6,608 nt of DNA from NCBI GenBank assembly GCA_947454585.1, contig CANGML010000099.1:1-6608 (forward strand). Direction: 5' to 3'. How positions within the stretch are numbered: position 1 is the first letter of the stretch; every line of letters begins with the position of its first letter. The notes under the pieces are model-generated. The model saw only the letters and a list, made by a program, of their open reading frames with translations, made no database searches and had not been told where the DNA came from. The DNA is from Comamonadaceae bacterium. Its GTDB lineage: Bacteria; Pseudomonadota; Gammaproteobacteria; Burkholderiales; Burkholderiaceae_C. The translations under genes and the position numbers were made by a program. This document shows positions 1 to 6,608 of this stretch, one piece after another.

Positions 1-1411
1 CCTTTACGACAAGATCTGGGACGAACACGTCGTCCACACCGAAGAAGATGGCACCTCCATCCTCTACATCGACCGCCATTTGGTGCACGAAGTCACCAGC
101 CCGCAAGCGTTTGAGGGCATTCGCCAAGCGGGCCGCAAGGTCTGGCGCGTCAGCTCGATCGTGGCCACCGCCGACCACAACACACCCACCACCGGTTGGG
201 AACTGGGCTACGACGGCATCACCGACCCGATCAGCAAAGAACAGATCACCACGTTGGACGCGAACATGGCAGAGTTCGGCTCTGCCGCGTTCTTCCCCTT
301 CATGTCCAAGCGCCAAGGCATCGTGCATGTGATTGGCCCTGAAAACGGCGCGACCCTGCCCGGCATGACCGTGGTGTGTGGTGACAGCCATACCTCCACC
401 CACGGCGCCTTTGGCGCATTGGCCCACGGCATCGGCACGTCTGAGGTCGAGCACGTCATGGCCACACAAACCTTGTTGGCCAAAAAAGCCAAGAACATGC
501 TCATCAAAGTCGAAGGCACGCTGGCCAAAGGTGTGACGGGCAAAGATGTGGTGCTGGCCATCATCGGCAAGATCGGCACCGCCGGCGGCACGGGCTACAC
601 CATTGAGTTCGCAGGCTCTGCCATTCGCTCGCTCAGCATGGAAGGCCGCATGACGGTTTGCAACATGGCCATCGAAGGCGGCGCGCGCGCGGGACTGGTG
701 GCGGTGGACGAGAAAACCATCGAGTACGTCAAAGGCCGTCCTTTGTCCCCCACTGGCGTGGAATGGGACCACGCGGTGGCGTACTGGAAAACCTTGCACT
801 CTGACGCGGATGCCAAGTTTGATGCGGTGGTGGAGCTCAAAGCCGAAGACATCTTGCCGCAAGTCACCTGGGGCACCTCACCCGAAATGGTGCTTGACAT
901 CAACGGCACCGTGCCCGACCCCGACAAAGAAAAAGACGCCAACAAGCGCAGTGCCATCGAGCGCGCCTTGACCTACATGAACTTGGAGCCCGGCAAAGCT
1001 TTGAACGATTTGTTTGTCGACAAAGTGTTCATTGGCTCGTGCACCAACAGCCGCATCGAAGACATGCGTGAAGCTGCAGCCGTGGTGAAAAAGCTCGGTC
1101 AAAAAGTGGCCAAGAACATCAAGCTCGCGTTGGTGGTGCCCGGCTCTGGCTTGGTCAAAGAACAAGCGGAAAAAGAAGGTTTGCACGAGATTTTCAAAGC
1201 TGCGGGCTTCGAGTGGCGCGAGCCCGGTTGCTCCATGTGTTTGGCCATGAACGCCGACCGTCTTGAGCCCGGTGAGCGCTGCGCCTCCACCAGCAACCGC
1301 AATTTCGAAGGCCGTCAAGGCAATGGCGGTCGCACCCATTTGGTCAGCCCCGCCATGGCCGCTGCGGCTGCCATTCACGGCCACTTTGTCGACGTGCGCA
1401 AGTTCGCCTAA
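1..1411 (+). CDS. leuC: 3-isopropylmalate dehydratase large subunit LeuC (5' end cut off)
   Basis: This is the large, iron-sulfur subunit of isopropylmalate isomerase. With LeuD it converts 2-isopropylmalate to 3-isopropylmalate in the cytoplasm, the second step of leucine synthesis. The first whole codon is at base 2 and the window encodes 469 residues beginning [11 protein letters not shown]. Family members have a few residues before this (about 466-475 in total), so only about four codons and the start are missing. The in-frame TTG at base 80 is an internal leucine, not a start. Visible motifs are [20 protein letters not shown] in the first third, [12 protein letters not shown] around 1034-1069, and [10 protein letters not shown] around 1223-1252. 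The three likely 4Fe-4S cysteine codons are at 1040, 1229 and 1238. The C-terminal [10 protein letters not shown] and [13 protein letters not shown] blocks are intact. leuD follows 15 bases after the stop. Function is certain from the motifs; regulation lies outside the window. Confidence 0.97.
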   Translation, partial: LYDKIWDEHVVHTEEDGTSILYIDRHLVHEVTSPQAFEGIRQAGRKVWRVSSIVATADHNTPTTGWELGYDGITDPISKEQITTLDANMAEFGSAAFFPFMSKRQGIVHVIGPENGATLPGMTVVCGDSHTSTHGAFGALAHGIGTSEVEHVMATQTLLAKKAKNMLIKVEGTLAKGVTGKDVVLAIIGKIGTAGGTGYTIEFAGSAIRSLSMEGRMTVCNMAIEGGARAGLVAVDEKTIEYVKGRPLSPTGVEWDHAVAYWKTLHSDADAKFDAVVELKAEDILPQVTWGTSPEMVLDINGTVPDPDKEKDANKRSAIERALTYMNLEPGKALNDLFVDKVFIGSCTNSRIEDMREAAAVVKKLGQKVAKNIKLALVVPGSGLVKEQAEKEGLHEIFKAAGFEWREPGCSMCLAMNADRLEPGERCASTSNRNFEGRQGNGGRTHLVSPAMAAAAAIHGHFVDVRKFA

Positions 1412-1426
1412 GGGAAGGAAAAAGAA

Positions 1427-2071
1427 ATGCAGAAATTCACCCTCCACAAAGGCATCGTGGCCCCCATGGACCGCGAGAACGTCGACACCGACGCCATCAT
1501 CCCTAAGCAGTTTTTGAAGTCCATCCGCAAGACCGGTTTTGGCCCCAACTTGTTTGACGAGTGGCGCTACTTGGACCACGGCGAGCCCGGCGTGCCTGAA
1601 TCGGCCCGCAAGCCCAACCCCGACTTTGTGCTGAACCAGCCGCGCTACAAGGGCGCCTCGGTCTTGTTGGCCCGCAAAAACTTTGGCTGTGGTTCCTCCC
1701 GCGAGCATGCCCCTTGGGCGATTGACCAATACGGTTTCCGTGCGGTCATTGCCCCCAGCTTTGCCGACATCTTCTTCAACAACTGTTTCAAAAACGGCTT
1801 GCTGCCCATCGTGCTGCCAGAGTCTGCGATGGACTTGTTGTTCAACGAAACCTTGGCTTTCCCCGGCTATGAGTTGACGATTGACTTGGAAAACCAAGTC
1901 GTCGTGCGCCCCCAAGGCGAGACCATCCCGTTTGAAGTGCAAGCCTTCCGCAAGTACTGCTTGCTCAACGGCTTTGACGACATTGGCCTGACCCTGCGCC
2001 AGTCCGACAAGATCAAAGCCTTTGAAGCCGAGCGCTTGGCCACCAAGCCTTGGTTGGCGCACACGATGTAA
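1427..2071 (+). CDS. leuD: 3-isopropylmalate dehydratase small subunit LeuD
   Basis: This is the small subunit of isopropylmalate isomerase, the swivel domain that completes the LeuC active site. It is 214 residues, normal for the bacterial LeuD family (about 200-215). The start is clear: ATG at 1427 is preceded by a good ribosome site, GGGAAGG at 1412-1418, and the protein opens with the family N-terminus [20 protein letters not shown] (residues 1-20). The IIPKQFL block is at residues 24-30. The conserved substrate loop [13 protein letters not shown] is at residues 86-98, followed by [18 protein letters not shown] at 103-120. It lies 15 bases after leuC and 21 bases before leuB with no terminator between, so the three are surely one transcription unit. 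No frameshift or missing motif was seen. Confidence 0.97.
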   Translation: MQKFTLHKGIVAPMDRENVDTDAIIPKQFLKSIRKTGFGPNLFDEWRYLDHGEPGVPESARKPNPDFVLNQPRYKGASVLLARKNFGCGSSREHAPWAIDQYGFRAVIAPSFADIFFNNCFKNGLLPIVLPESAMDLLFNETLAFPGYELTIDLENQVVVRPQGETIPFEVQAFRKYCLLNGFDDIGLTLRQSDKIKAFEAERLATKPWLAHTM

Positions 2072-2092
2072 CCCCACACCTAAGAACACCTC

Positions 2093-3178
2093 ATGAAAAT
2101 CGCAATCCTTCCCGGTGATGGCATCGGCACCGAAATCGTCGCTGAAGCGGTCAAAGTTTTGAATGTGTTGGACTTGACGTTCGAGATGGAAACCGCCTTG
2201 GTCGGCGGCGCAGCCTTTGACGCCCACGGCCACCCCCTGCCCGAGGCCACCTTGAAGTTGGCCATGGACTCGGATGCCGTGTTGTTCGGCGCGGTGGGCG
2301 ACTGGAAATATGACACCCTTGACCGCCCCCTGCGCCCCGAACAAGCCATTTTGGGTCTGCGCAAAAACATGGGCCTGTTCGCCAACTTCCGCCCCGCCAT
2401 TTGCTATGAGCAGCTGGTGGGCGCCTCGAGCTTGAAGCCTGAGTTGATTGCAGGCCTCGACATCCTCATCATCCGTGAACTCACAGGCGACATTTACTTT
2501 GGTCAACCGCGTGGCCGCCGCATCGCCACAGACGGTCATTTCCCCGGGGCGGAAGAAGCGTTTGACACCATGCGCTATAGCAAGCCCGAGATCGAACGCA
2601 TTGCCCACGTGGCTTTCCAAGCCGCCCGAAAGCGCAAAGCCGCGGGCACTGAAGGCCGCGTGACCAGCGTGGACAAAGCCAACGTGTTGGAAACCTTCCA
2701 GTTTTGGAAAGACGTGGTGAGCGAGGTGGGCAAACAATACCCCGACATTGCGCTCGACCACATGTATGTCGACAACGCCGCCATGCAGCTGGTGAAAGAG
2801 CCCAAGCGCTTCGACGTGGTGGTGACCGGCAATATGTTTGGCGACATTTTGAGCGATGAAGCGTCGATGTTGACGGGCTCAATCGGCATGTTGCCCTCCG
2901 CCTCGCTGAACAGCAAAAACCAAGGCCTCTACGAGCCCAGCCACGGCAGTGCGCCTGACATCGCGGGCAAAGGCGTGGCCAACCCCTTGGCCACCATCCT
3001 GAGCGCCGCCATGATGCTGCGCTTCAGCTTGAACCAAGCCGCCGCCGCGGACCGCATTGAGACCGCCGTCAAAGCGGTGTTGGCCCAAGGCCTGCGCACC
3101 CCCGACATATACAGCGAAGGCACCACCAAGGTGGGTACAGCGCAAATGGGTGATGCCGTGGTGAAGGCGCTGCGCTGA
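2093..3178 (+). CDS. leuB: 3-isopropylmalate dehydrogenase LeuB
   Basis: This enzyme performs the NAD-dependent oxidative decarboxylation of 3-isopropylmalate to 2-oxoisocaproate, the third leucine-specific step. At 361 residues it has the usual length of the isopropylmalate/isocitrate dehydrogenase family. The N-terminus [15 protein letters not shown] is typical and fixes the ATG at 2093, although the upstream bases show only a weak ribosome site (TAAGAAC at 2081-2087). By family comparison the substrate arginines are R90, R100 and R128, the catalytic pair is Y135 (in TGDIYFG) and K195 (in SVDKANVLE), and the metal aspartates are D227, D251 and D255 (in [14 protein letters not shown]). The NAD-binding segment [20 protein letters not shown] is at residues 279-298. 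LeuB is distinguished from isocitrate dehydrogenase by size, by [10 protein letters not shown] and by its leuCD neighbours. No terminator was found directly after its stop. Confidence 0.97.
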   Translation: MKIAILPGDGIGTEIVAEAVKVLNVLDLTFEMETALVGGAAFDAHGHPLPEATLKLAMDSDAVLFGAVGDWKYDTLDRPLRPEQAILGLRKNMGLFANFRPAICYEQLVGASSLKPELIAGLDILIIRELTGDIYFGQPRGRRIATDGHFPGAEEAFDTMRYSKPEIERIAHVAFQAARKRKAAGTEGRVTSVDKANVLETFQFWKDVVSEVGKQYPDIALDHMYVDNAAMQLVKEPKRFDVVVTGNMFGDILSDEASMLTGSIGMLPSASLNSKNQGLYEPSHGSAPDIAGKGVANPLATILSAAMMLRFSLNQAAAADRIETAVKAVLAQGLRTPDIYSEGTTKVGTAQMGDAVVKALR

Positions 3179-3208
3179 GTTGTCAGCTAGGTAAAAGCCC
3201 TCATCCAC

Positions 3209-3214
3209 TACAAT
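3209..3214 (+). promoter_or_regulatory. Candidate -10 box of an asd promoter
   Basis: TACAAT matches the sigma-70 -10 consensus TATAAT at five of six bases. It lies just inside the leuB-asd gap and its last base is six bases before the ATG at 3221, so a typical start site would fall on or within a base or two of that ATG. No good -35 box sits 16-18 bases upstream (3186-3191 is GCTAGG). TTGTCA at 3180-3185 matches TTGACA at five of six bases, but its 23-base spacer is too long. The promoter is therefore inferred from position and the -10 box, and may need an activator or be weak. Confidence 0.45.
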
Positions 3215-3220
3215 GAAGGC

Positions 3221-3322
3221 ATGTTTCACGCCCGTTCGTTCTCTCTGAACTTCGCTGACCTCGCACGAGTGGCGGCGTTCGCGCGCGTGATCACCCTCAA
3301 AACCACGACCATTAAGGGCTAA
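3221..3322 (+). CDS. Putative attenuator leader peptide upstream of asd (33 aa)
   Basis: This short frame runs from ATG 3221 to TAA 3320. It begins MFHARSFSLNFADLA and ends VITLKTTTIKG. In its last ten residues there are four Thr, two Ile and two Lys, including three consecutive Thr codons (ACC ACG ACC, 3302-3310). Thr, Ile and Lys all derive from aspartate semialdehyde, the product of the next gene. The stop codon lies six bases before the first arm of a strong RNA stem (3328-3337), the geometry expected if a translating ribosome decides between two RNA folds, as in the thr and ilv leaders of enterobacteria. The only Shine-Dalgarno-like bases, GAAGG at 3215-3219, are one base from the ATG, too close to work normally. 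Translation may therefore be leaderless from the promoter at 3209. Residues 1-23 have an alternating hydrophobic/charged look and no recognised domain. Expression and function are inferred, not known. Confidence 0.7.
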   Translation: MFHARSFSLNFADLARVAAFARVITLKTTTIKG

Positions 3323-3340
3323 ACGCTCCGGTTCGTCGTG
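3304..3340 (+). promoter_or_regulatory. Attenuator 1:2 pairing (Thr codons with post-stop segment)
   Basis: CACGAC at 3304-3309, inside the run of three Thr codons, is the exact reverse complement of GTCGTG at 3335-3340. Pairing would occupy the last three bases (3335-3337) of the antiterminator arm 3328-3337 and so favour the terminator. A ribosome stalled on the Thr codons would cover 3304-3309 and release that arm. Only six pairs are present, so this is the weakest of the three proposed helices. Its placement over the Thr codons is what makes it worth recording. Confidence 0.5.
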
Positions 3341-3363
3341 CGCCCCCCGGCCAGACGAGCCGG
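3328..3363 (+). promoter_or_regulatory. Antiterminator hairpin (2:3) of the asd attenuator
   Basis: CCGGTTCGTC at 3328-3337 pairs with GACGAGCCGG at 3354-3363: ten consecutive pairs, one of them G-U, with a 16-base loop. The right arm shares bases 3354-3356 with the left arm of the downstream terminator stem, and its GAG (3357-3359) could also extend that stem. The two folds therefore cannot form together. The left arm starts six bases after the leader stop codon, so a ribosome that finishes the leader would cover part of it and block this fold, while one stalled at the Thr codons would leave it free. This is read directly as base complementarity; the regulatory role is inferred. Confidence 0.7.
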
Positions 3364-3390
3364 GCAAACCCTCAGGTCTGGCACTGTTTT
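3350..3390 (+). terminator. Attenuator intrinsic terminator (3:4) before asd
   Basis: GCCAGAC at 3350-3356 pairs perfectly with GTCTGGC at 3376-3382. Inside the 19-base loop, further pairs are possible: GAG 3357-3359 with CTC 3371-3373, or alternatively GGG 3362-3364 with CCC 3369-3371 around a CAAA loop. ACTGTTTT follows (3383-3390), giving five T in the six bases 3385-3390, a modest U-tract. It lies 24 bases before asd and after no gene other than the leader, so it makes sense as a conditional terminator rather than the end of the leu operon. Its left arm overlaps the competing antiterminator. Confidence 0.65.
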
Positions 3391-3414
3391 CCACATTTGA
3401 AAAGGCGTTGAAAA

Positions 3415-4545
3415 ATGAGCAAGTTAGTAGGTTTAGTCGGATGGCGCGGCATGGTCGGCTCGGTGTTGATCGACCGCATGGTTCAAGAAAAAGACTTCGA
3501 TCTGATCGAACCCGTCTTCTTCTCGACGTCGAACGCCGGTGGCAAAGCGCCTGCCCAAGCCAAGAACGAAACCACGCTCCAAGACGCCAACAACCTTGAC
3601 GCGCTGAAGCGTTGCGAGATCATCATCACCTGCCAAGGCGGCGACTACACCAAAGAGGTCTACCCCAAGCTGCGCGCCGCAGGCTGGCATGGCCACTGGA
3701 TTGACGCAGCCTCTAGCCTGCGCATGGCCGACGACGCCGTGATCATCTTGGACCCCGTGAACCGCCACGTCATCGACAGCGCGCTGGGCAAAGGCGGCAA
3801 AAACTGGATCGGCGGCAACTGCACCGTGAGCTTGATGCTGATGGGCTTGGGCGGTTTGTTCCAACACAACCTCGTCGAGTGGGTCAGCGCCATGACCTAC
3901 CAAGCGGCTTCTGGCGCAGGCGCGCAAAACATGCGCGAGTTGCTGAGCCAAATGGGCGCTTTGCACGATGCCGTGAAAGACGACTTGGCCAACCCCTCTT
4001 CTGCCATCTTGGACATCGACCGCAAAGTGTCAGCCACCATGCGCAGCGCGGCGTTTCCCACCCAAAACTTCCGCAACACCGCCTTGGCGGGCAGCTTGAT
4101 CCCTTGGATCGACGTGCCTGTCGAACACGGCCAAAGCAAGGAAGAGTGGAAGGGCGGCGCTGAGTGCAACAAGATCTTGGGCAACCCAGCGTTCCGCACG
4201 GCAGGCTCGATCCCCATCGATGGTTTGTGCGTGCGCATTGGCGCGATGCGCTGCCACTCGCAAGGCTTGACCATCAAGCTGAAAAAAGATGTGCCGATGG
4301 ACGAGATCAACAGCATCTTGGCCAGCGCCAACGACTGGGTCAAAGTGGTGCCTAACGAACGCGAAATCAGTGAGCGCGATTTGACCCCCGCTGCCGTGAC
4401 AGGCACCCTCACGGTGCCGGTGGGACGCTTACACAAAATGGCCATGGGCAATGACTACTTGGGCGCGTTCACCGTCGGTGACCAGCTCTTGTGGGGCGCC
4501 GCAGAGCCGTTGCGCCGCATGCTGCGCATCCTTTTGGAAGCGTAA
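3415..4545 (+). CDS. asd: Aspartate-semialdehyde dehydrogenase Asd
   Basis: Asd catalyses the NADPH-dependent reduction of aspartyl phosphate to aspartate semialdehyde, the branch-point precursor of lysine, diaminopimelate for the cell wall, threonine, methionine and isoleucine. It has 376 residues, close to the enterobacterial-type enzyme (about 367-371). The nucleotide-binding loop [12 protein letters not shown] is at residues 7-18. The catalytic cysteine is C136 in GGNCTVSLM, the partner glutamine Q163 in TYQAASGAG, and the substrate arginine and catalytic histidine are probably R274 and H281 in [14 protein letters not shown] 3415 is supported by GAAAAGG at 3399-3405, nine bases away, and by the family N-terminus. 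The 236-base gap to leuB holds the proposed threonine-responsive attenuator, so asd probably has its own promoter and control while also possibly receiving read-through from the leu genes. No defects were seen. Confidence 0.97.
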   Translation: MSKLVGLVGWRGMVGSVLIDRMVQEKDFDLIEPVFFSTSNAGGKAPAQAKNETTLQDANNLDALKRCEIIITCQGGDYTKEVYPKLRAAGWHGHWIDAASSLRMADDAVIILDPVNRHVIDSALGKGGKNWIGGNCTVSLMLMGLGGLFQHNLVEWVSAMTYQAASGAGAQNMRELLSQMGALHDAVKDDLANPSSAILDIDRKVSATMRSAAFPTQNFRNTALAGSLIPWIDVPVEHGQSKEEWKGGAECNKILGNPAFRTAGSIPIDGLCVRIGAMRCHSQGLTIKLKKDVPMDEINSILASANDWVKVVPNEREISERDLTPAAVTGTLTVPVGRLHKMAMGNDYLGAFTVGDQLLWGAAEPLRRMLRILLEA

Positions 4546-4560
4546 AACAAAGTAATATCT

Positions 4561-6156
4561 ATGGGTATGAAAAAAGCCCATAGTTCTGCTTCCTTTTTGT
4601 TTCAGCGCTCCGTGTTATGCGCGGCGCTGTCGCTGTCGGTTTTCGGCAGTGCACAGGCGCTGACATTGAACCGACCCGTTGTACAAAGCAAGCAGGGCGA
4701 GGCTTTGCGGGCCGAAATCGACATCAGCGAAATCACGGTGGCTGAACAAATTGAGCTTCAAGCCAACCTTGCGAGCCAAGAAATTTACAAAGCCGCTCAA
4801 ATCGACTGGCCCACCAGCAACGGCGTTCCCCTAGAAATTCAAATTCAATTGTGGCGCCGTGACAACGGCAAGCCCTTCCTCAAAATCAGCAGCCAACAAC
4901 CGGTTACCCGCAATTCCATTGACTTGCTGATTGACCTGCGCTGGTCAACGGGTCGCTTGCTGCGTGACTTCAATTTGTCGCTGGATGACAGCAAAGCGTC
5001 GCCTGACAAAGCTGTTGCACCGCCTGCGGTAGCCGGTGGTTCGACGCCAGCCACCACAAACCAAGCCATCAGCGTGCAGCGCGGCGACACGGCCAGTGAA
5101 TTGGCGGTGGGCAAGTTGCCTGCTGGGGTGTCCTTGGATCAGATGTTGCTTGCCCTGTTGCGCAGCAACCCAGATGCATTCGTCGACGCGAACGTCAACC
5201 GCATGAAGGCGGGTGCCCTGCTCACTTTGCCCACTGAGGCAGAAGCCAAGGCCGTCTCGCGTGAGCAAGCGCAGCGCGAAATCCAAGTTCAAACCAAAAA
5301 CTTTGAAGCCTATCGTGCCGAACTGGCCGCGCGTGCGCCCGGTGGGGCCGTACCCAAAGCGGCGCGTGAAAGCGAAGGCAAGCTCGAAGCCAAGGTCAAA
5401 AACCAAAACGCCAAGGCCAACCAAGACAAGCTGACGCTGGACAAAGCGGGGGCTAAAGACCCGGCGACTGACGCCATTGCTCAACAGCGCGAGGCCCAAG
5501 AGGTGGCGGACCGCGCCGCAGAACTCAGCCGAAATATCGCTGAGCTTGGAAAAATTGCAGCGGCAACCAGCCCAGCAACTGCGGCCTCTGAACCTGCCTC
5601 TGGCGAATTGCCAGTGCAAGTACCCGCCAGTGCAGCGGAGGACAACAACAAGGATTGGCTGACTGAGTTGCGTGAACACAGTTTGACACCTGTAGGCGCT
5701 GGCAGCTTGATCGCCATTTTGGTGCTGGTTGGCTTGTGGCGCCGCCGTGCCCTCAAAAATGCGCAAAGCCAAGATGACATCCACGGCTTGCCGCCGCTGA
5801 ATGTGAAGTTCAATCTGGACTTGCCTGAGTTGGACCATCCAGGCTCTGTCGAGCGTGAGCACATCCATGATGAGGCAACCCCAGAGTACGAGGGCCACGA
5901 AACGGCGGATCATGATGATGCAGCGCACAGCCACGCAGCGGAACCTGAGCGGCCCACGATGCAAATGCCCAATATTTCGTTGGATTTGGACGACGTAGAT
6001 CACGTCAGCCCCTTCCAAGTGCGCATTGACTTGGCTGATGAACTCTGGAAGCTCGGCCAGTTACACACCAGCAAAGCCTTGATGGAAGAAGTGGCCAACG
6101 AAGCCTCCGGCGTCGACAAAGAAAAAGCCCTGCAATGGCTGGCTGAACGAGGCTAA
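4561..6156 (+). CDS. fimV: FimV-like inner-membrane pilus/polarity protein, short form
   Basis: FimV-family proteins are peptidoglycan-binding inner-membrane proteins that support type IV pilus assembly and polar organisation. Domains in order: a signal peptide at residues 1-33, probably cleaved after AQA, followed by LTLNRPVVQSKQGEALRAEI, typical of the FimV N-terminal domain (about 34-142); a low-complexity linker; a LysM-like segment (about 168-224, with QRGDTASELA, LLALLRSNPDAF and NVNRMKAGALLTLP); charged probable coiled coils (226-260 and 305-333); one membrane helix (about 378-393) followed by WRRR; an acidic, histidine-rich tail (434-460); and a C-terminal helical region (484-531) resembling the FimV C-terminus. 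At 531 residues it is clearly shorter than Pseudomonas FimV (over 900). The start is uncertain between ATG 4561 and ATG 4567 because neither has a good ribosome site. It lies 15 bases after asd and 5 bases before truA; this context supports the name. Confidence 0.85.
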   Translation: MGMKKAHSSASFLFQRSVLCAALSLSVFGSAQALTLNRPVVQSKQGEALRAEIDISEITVAEQIELQANLASQEIYKAAQIDWPTSNGVPLEIQIQLWRRDNGKPFLKISSQQPVTRNSIDLLIDLRWSTGRLLRDFNLSLDDSKASPDKAVAPPAVAGGSTPATTNQAISVQRGDTASELAVGKLPAGVSLDQMLLALLRSNPDAFVDANVNRMKAGALLTLPTEAEAKAVSREQAQREIQVQTKNFEAYRAELAARAPGGAVPKAARESEGKLEAKVKNQNAKANQDKLTLDKAGAKDPATDAIAQQREAQEVADRAAELSRNIAELGKIAAATSPATAASEPASGELPVQVPASAAEDNNKDWLTELREHSLTPVGAGSLIAILVLVGLWRRRALKNAQSQDDIHGLPPLNVKFNLDLPELDHPGSVEREHIHDEATPEYEGHETADHDDAAHSHAAEPERPTMQMPNISLDLDDVDHVSPFQVRIDLADELWKLGQLHTSKALMEEVANEASGVDKEKALQWLAERG

Positions 6157-6161
6157 GCCGC

Positions 6162-6608
6162 ATGCGCATCGCCATGGGCTTGAGCTACAACGGCCAAGCC
6201 TACGAAGGCTGGCAAAGCCAATCCTCGGGCAAAACGGTACAAGACAAGCTTGAAAAAGCGCTGTCCAAGTTCACCCAAACCCCTGTTTCGACCTTGTGTG
6301 CAGGGCGCACCGATGCCGGTGTGCACGGGCTCATGCAGGTCATCCACTTTGACACCGAGTTGGACCGCACGCCCTACTCTTGGGTGCGCGGCACGAACCG
6401 ATATTTGCCACTCGACATTGCCGTGCAATGGGCCCGAGAAATGCCTCGCGAGTTCCATTGCCGTGGCAGTGCCATTGCACGCCGCTATGCCTATGTGCTT
6501 CTGGAGTCGGCCGTGCGCCCCAGTATCGAAGCGGGCCGCATGGGTTGGGTCTATCGACCGCTCAAGCTGGAAGCCATGCAACAAGCCGCACAGTATGTGT
6601 TGGGCGAG
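6162..6608 (+). CDS. truA: tRNA pseudouridine(38-40) synthase TruA (3' end cut off)
   Basis: TruA converts uridines 38-40 in the anticodon arm of many tRNAs to pseudouridine. The window holds the first 149 codons; the family is usually about 260-270 residues, so roughly 45% is missing beyond the window end. The protein opens MRIAMGLSYNGQAYEGWQSQ (residues 1-20). The catalytic motif GRTDAGVHG is at residues 48-56 with the catalytic aspartate at D51. The block REFHCRGSAIARRYAYVL (about residues 96-113) matches the conserved FHARFSAxxRRYxY region of the family. ATG 6162 is preceded by GAGG at 6149-6152, nine bases away and inside the end of fimV, which supports this start. It follows fimV by five bases, so the two are almost certainly cotranscribed; fimV-truA adjacency is also known in Pseudomonas. 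Confidence 0.96.
   Translation, partial: MRIAMGLSYNGQAYEGWQSQSSGKTVQDKLEKALSKFTQTPVSTLCAGRTDAGVHGLMQVIHFDTELDRTPYSWVRGTNRYLPLDIAVQWAREMPREFHCRGSAIARRYAYVLLESAVRPSIEAGRMGWVYRPLKLEAMQQAAQYVLGE

Noticed and set aside
878..2761. A 627-codon open frame on the minus strand opposite leuC, leuD and leuB
   Set aside because: It lies wholly antisense to three well-conserved enzymes, its translation is Gly/His/Val-rich without recognisable domains, and such mirror frames are expected in high-GC coding DNA.
3180..3214. TTGTCA (3180-3185) paired with TACAAT (3209-3214) as a complete sigma-70 promoter
   Set aside because: The 23-base spacer is too long for sigma-70; only the -10 box is kept.
3213..3248. 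An 11-codon frame starting at ATG 3213
   Set aside because: It ends before any of the RNA helices and has no regulatory codons; the frame at 3221 fits the structure far better.
3287..3294. GTGATCAC palindrome inside the leader frame
   Set aside because: An eight-base palindrome occurs easily by chance, is not repeated nearby and falls inside codons; there is no support for an operator.
2879..3394. A 171-codon minus-strand open frame covering the leuB end and the leuB-asd gap
   Set aside because: Most of it mirrors the conserved LeuB C-terminus and no domain is recognisable. The gap is better explained by the leader frame and overlapping hairpins on the plus strand.
4553..4558. TAATAT just before fimV as a -10 promoter box
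   Set aside because: Only four of six bases match, no -35 box sits at a suitable distance, and it is too close to the fimV ATG at 4561 to be convincing.
4945..6018. A 357-codon open frame on the minus strand opposite fimV
   Set aside because: It is antisense to the FimV-like gene, which has a signal peptide, membrane helix and synteny support; the minus translation shows no coherent family features.

Overview
The window is chromosomal, moderately high-GC DNA with all genes on the + strand. It most likely comes from a betaproteobacterium of the Burkholderiales, probably Comamonadaceae. This rests on the gene order leuC-leuD-leuB-asd-fimV-truA, the wording of the proteins and the frequent TTG leucine codons. 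The genus cannot be fixed from the sequence. The order resembles the Pseudomonas leuCDB-asd-fimV-truA neighbourhood, so the protein-coding genes are ordinary housekeeping genes in an ancient syntenic block.

Layout: 1-1411 is leuC, lacking only its first few codons. 1427-2071 is leuD and 2093-3178 is leuB, with gaps of 15 and 21 bases, so the three form a leucine biosynthesis operon. 3179-3414 is a 236-base gap carrying a regulatory region. 3415-4545 is asd (aspartate-semialdehyde dehydrogenase). 4561-6156 is a short FimV-like polar/pilus assembly protein. 6162-6608 is the first half of truA (tRNA pseudouridine synthase), cut by the window end. No mobile elements, CRISPR arrays, tRNA or rRNA genes were seen.

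The most interesting part is the leuB-asd gap. It contains a 33-codon open reading frame (3221-3322) whose last ten residues, ITLKTTTIKG, include four Thr, two Ile and two Lys. All three are products of the aspartate pathway that Asd feeds. Three consecutive Thr codons lie in a segment (3304-3309) that can pair with 3335-3340. Just after the stop codon, 3328-3337 can pair with 3354-3363 (10 bp). Part of that second arm can instead pair with 3376-3382 to form a hairpin followed by TGTTTT, an intrinsic-terminator shape. This is the 1:2 / 2:3 / 3:4 architecture of a ribosome-mediated transcription attenuator, apparently controlling asd (and perhaps fimV-truA) in response mainly to threonine. A TACAAT -10-like box ends six bases before the leader ATG, so the leader mRNA may be leaderless.

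Together, leuC/D/B perform steps 2 and 3 of leucine synthesis. Asd makes the branch-point intermediate for Lys/diaminopimelate, Thr, Met and Ile. fimV and truA sit close behind asd with no visible terminator and are probably transcribed with it at least in part.
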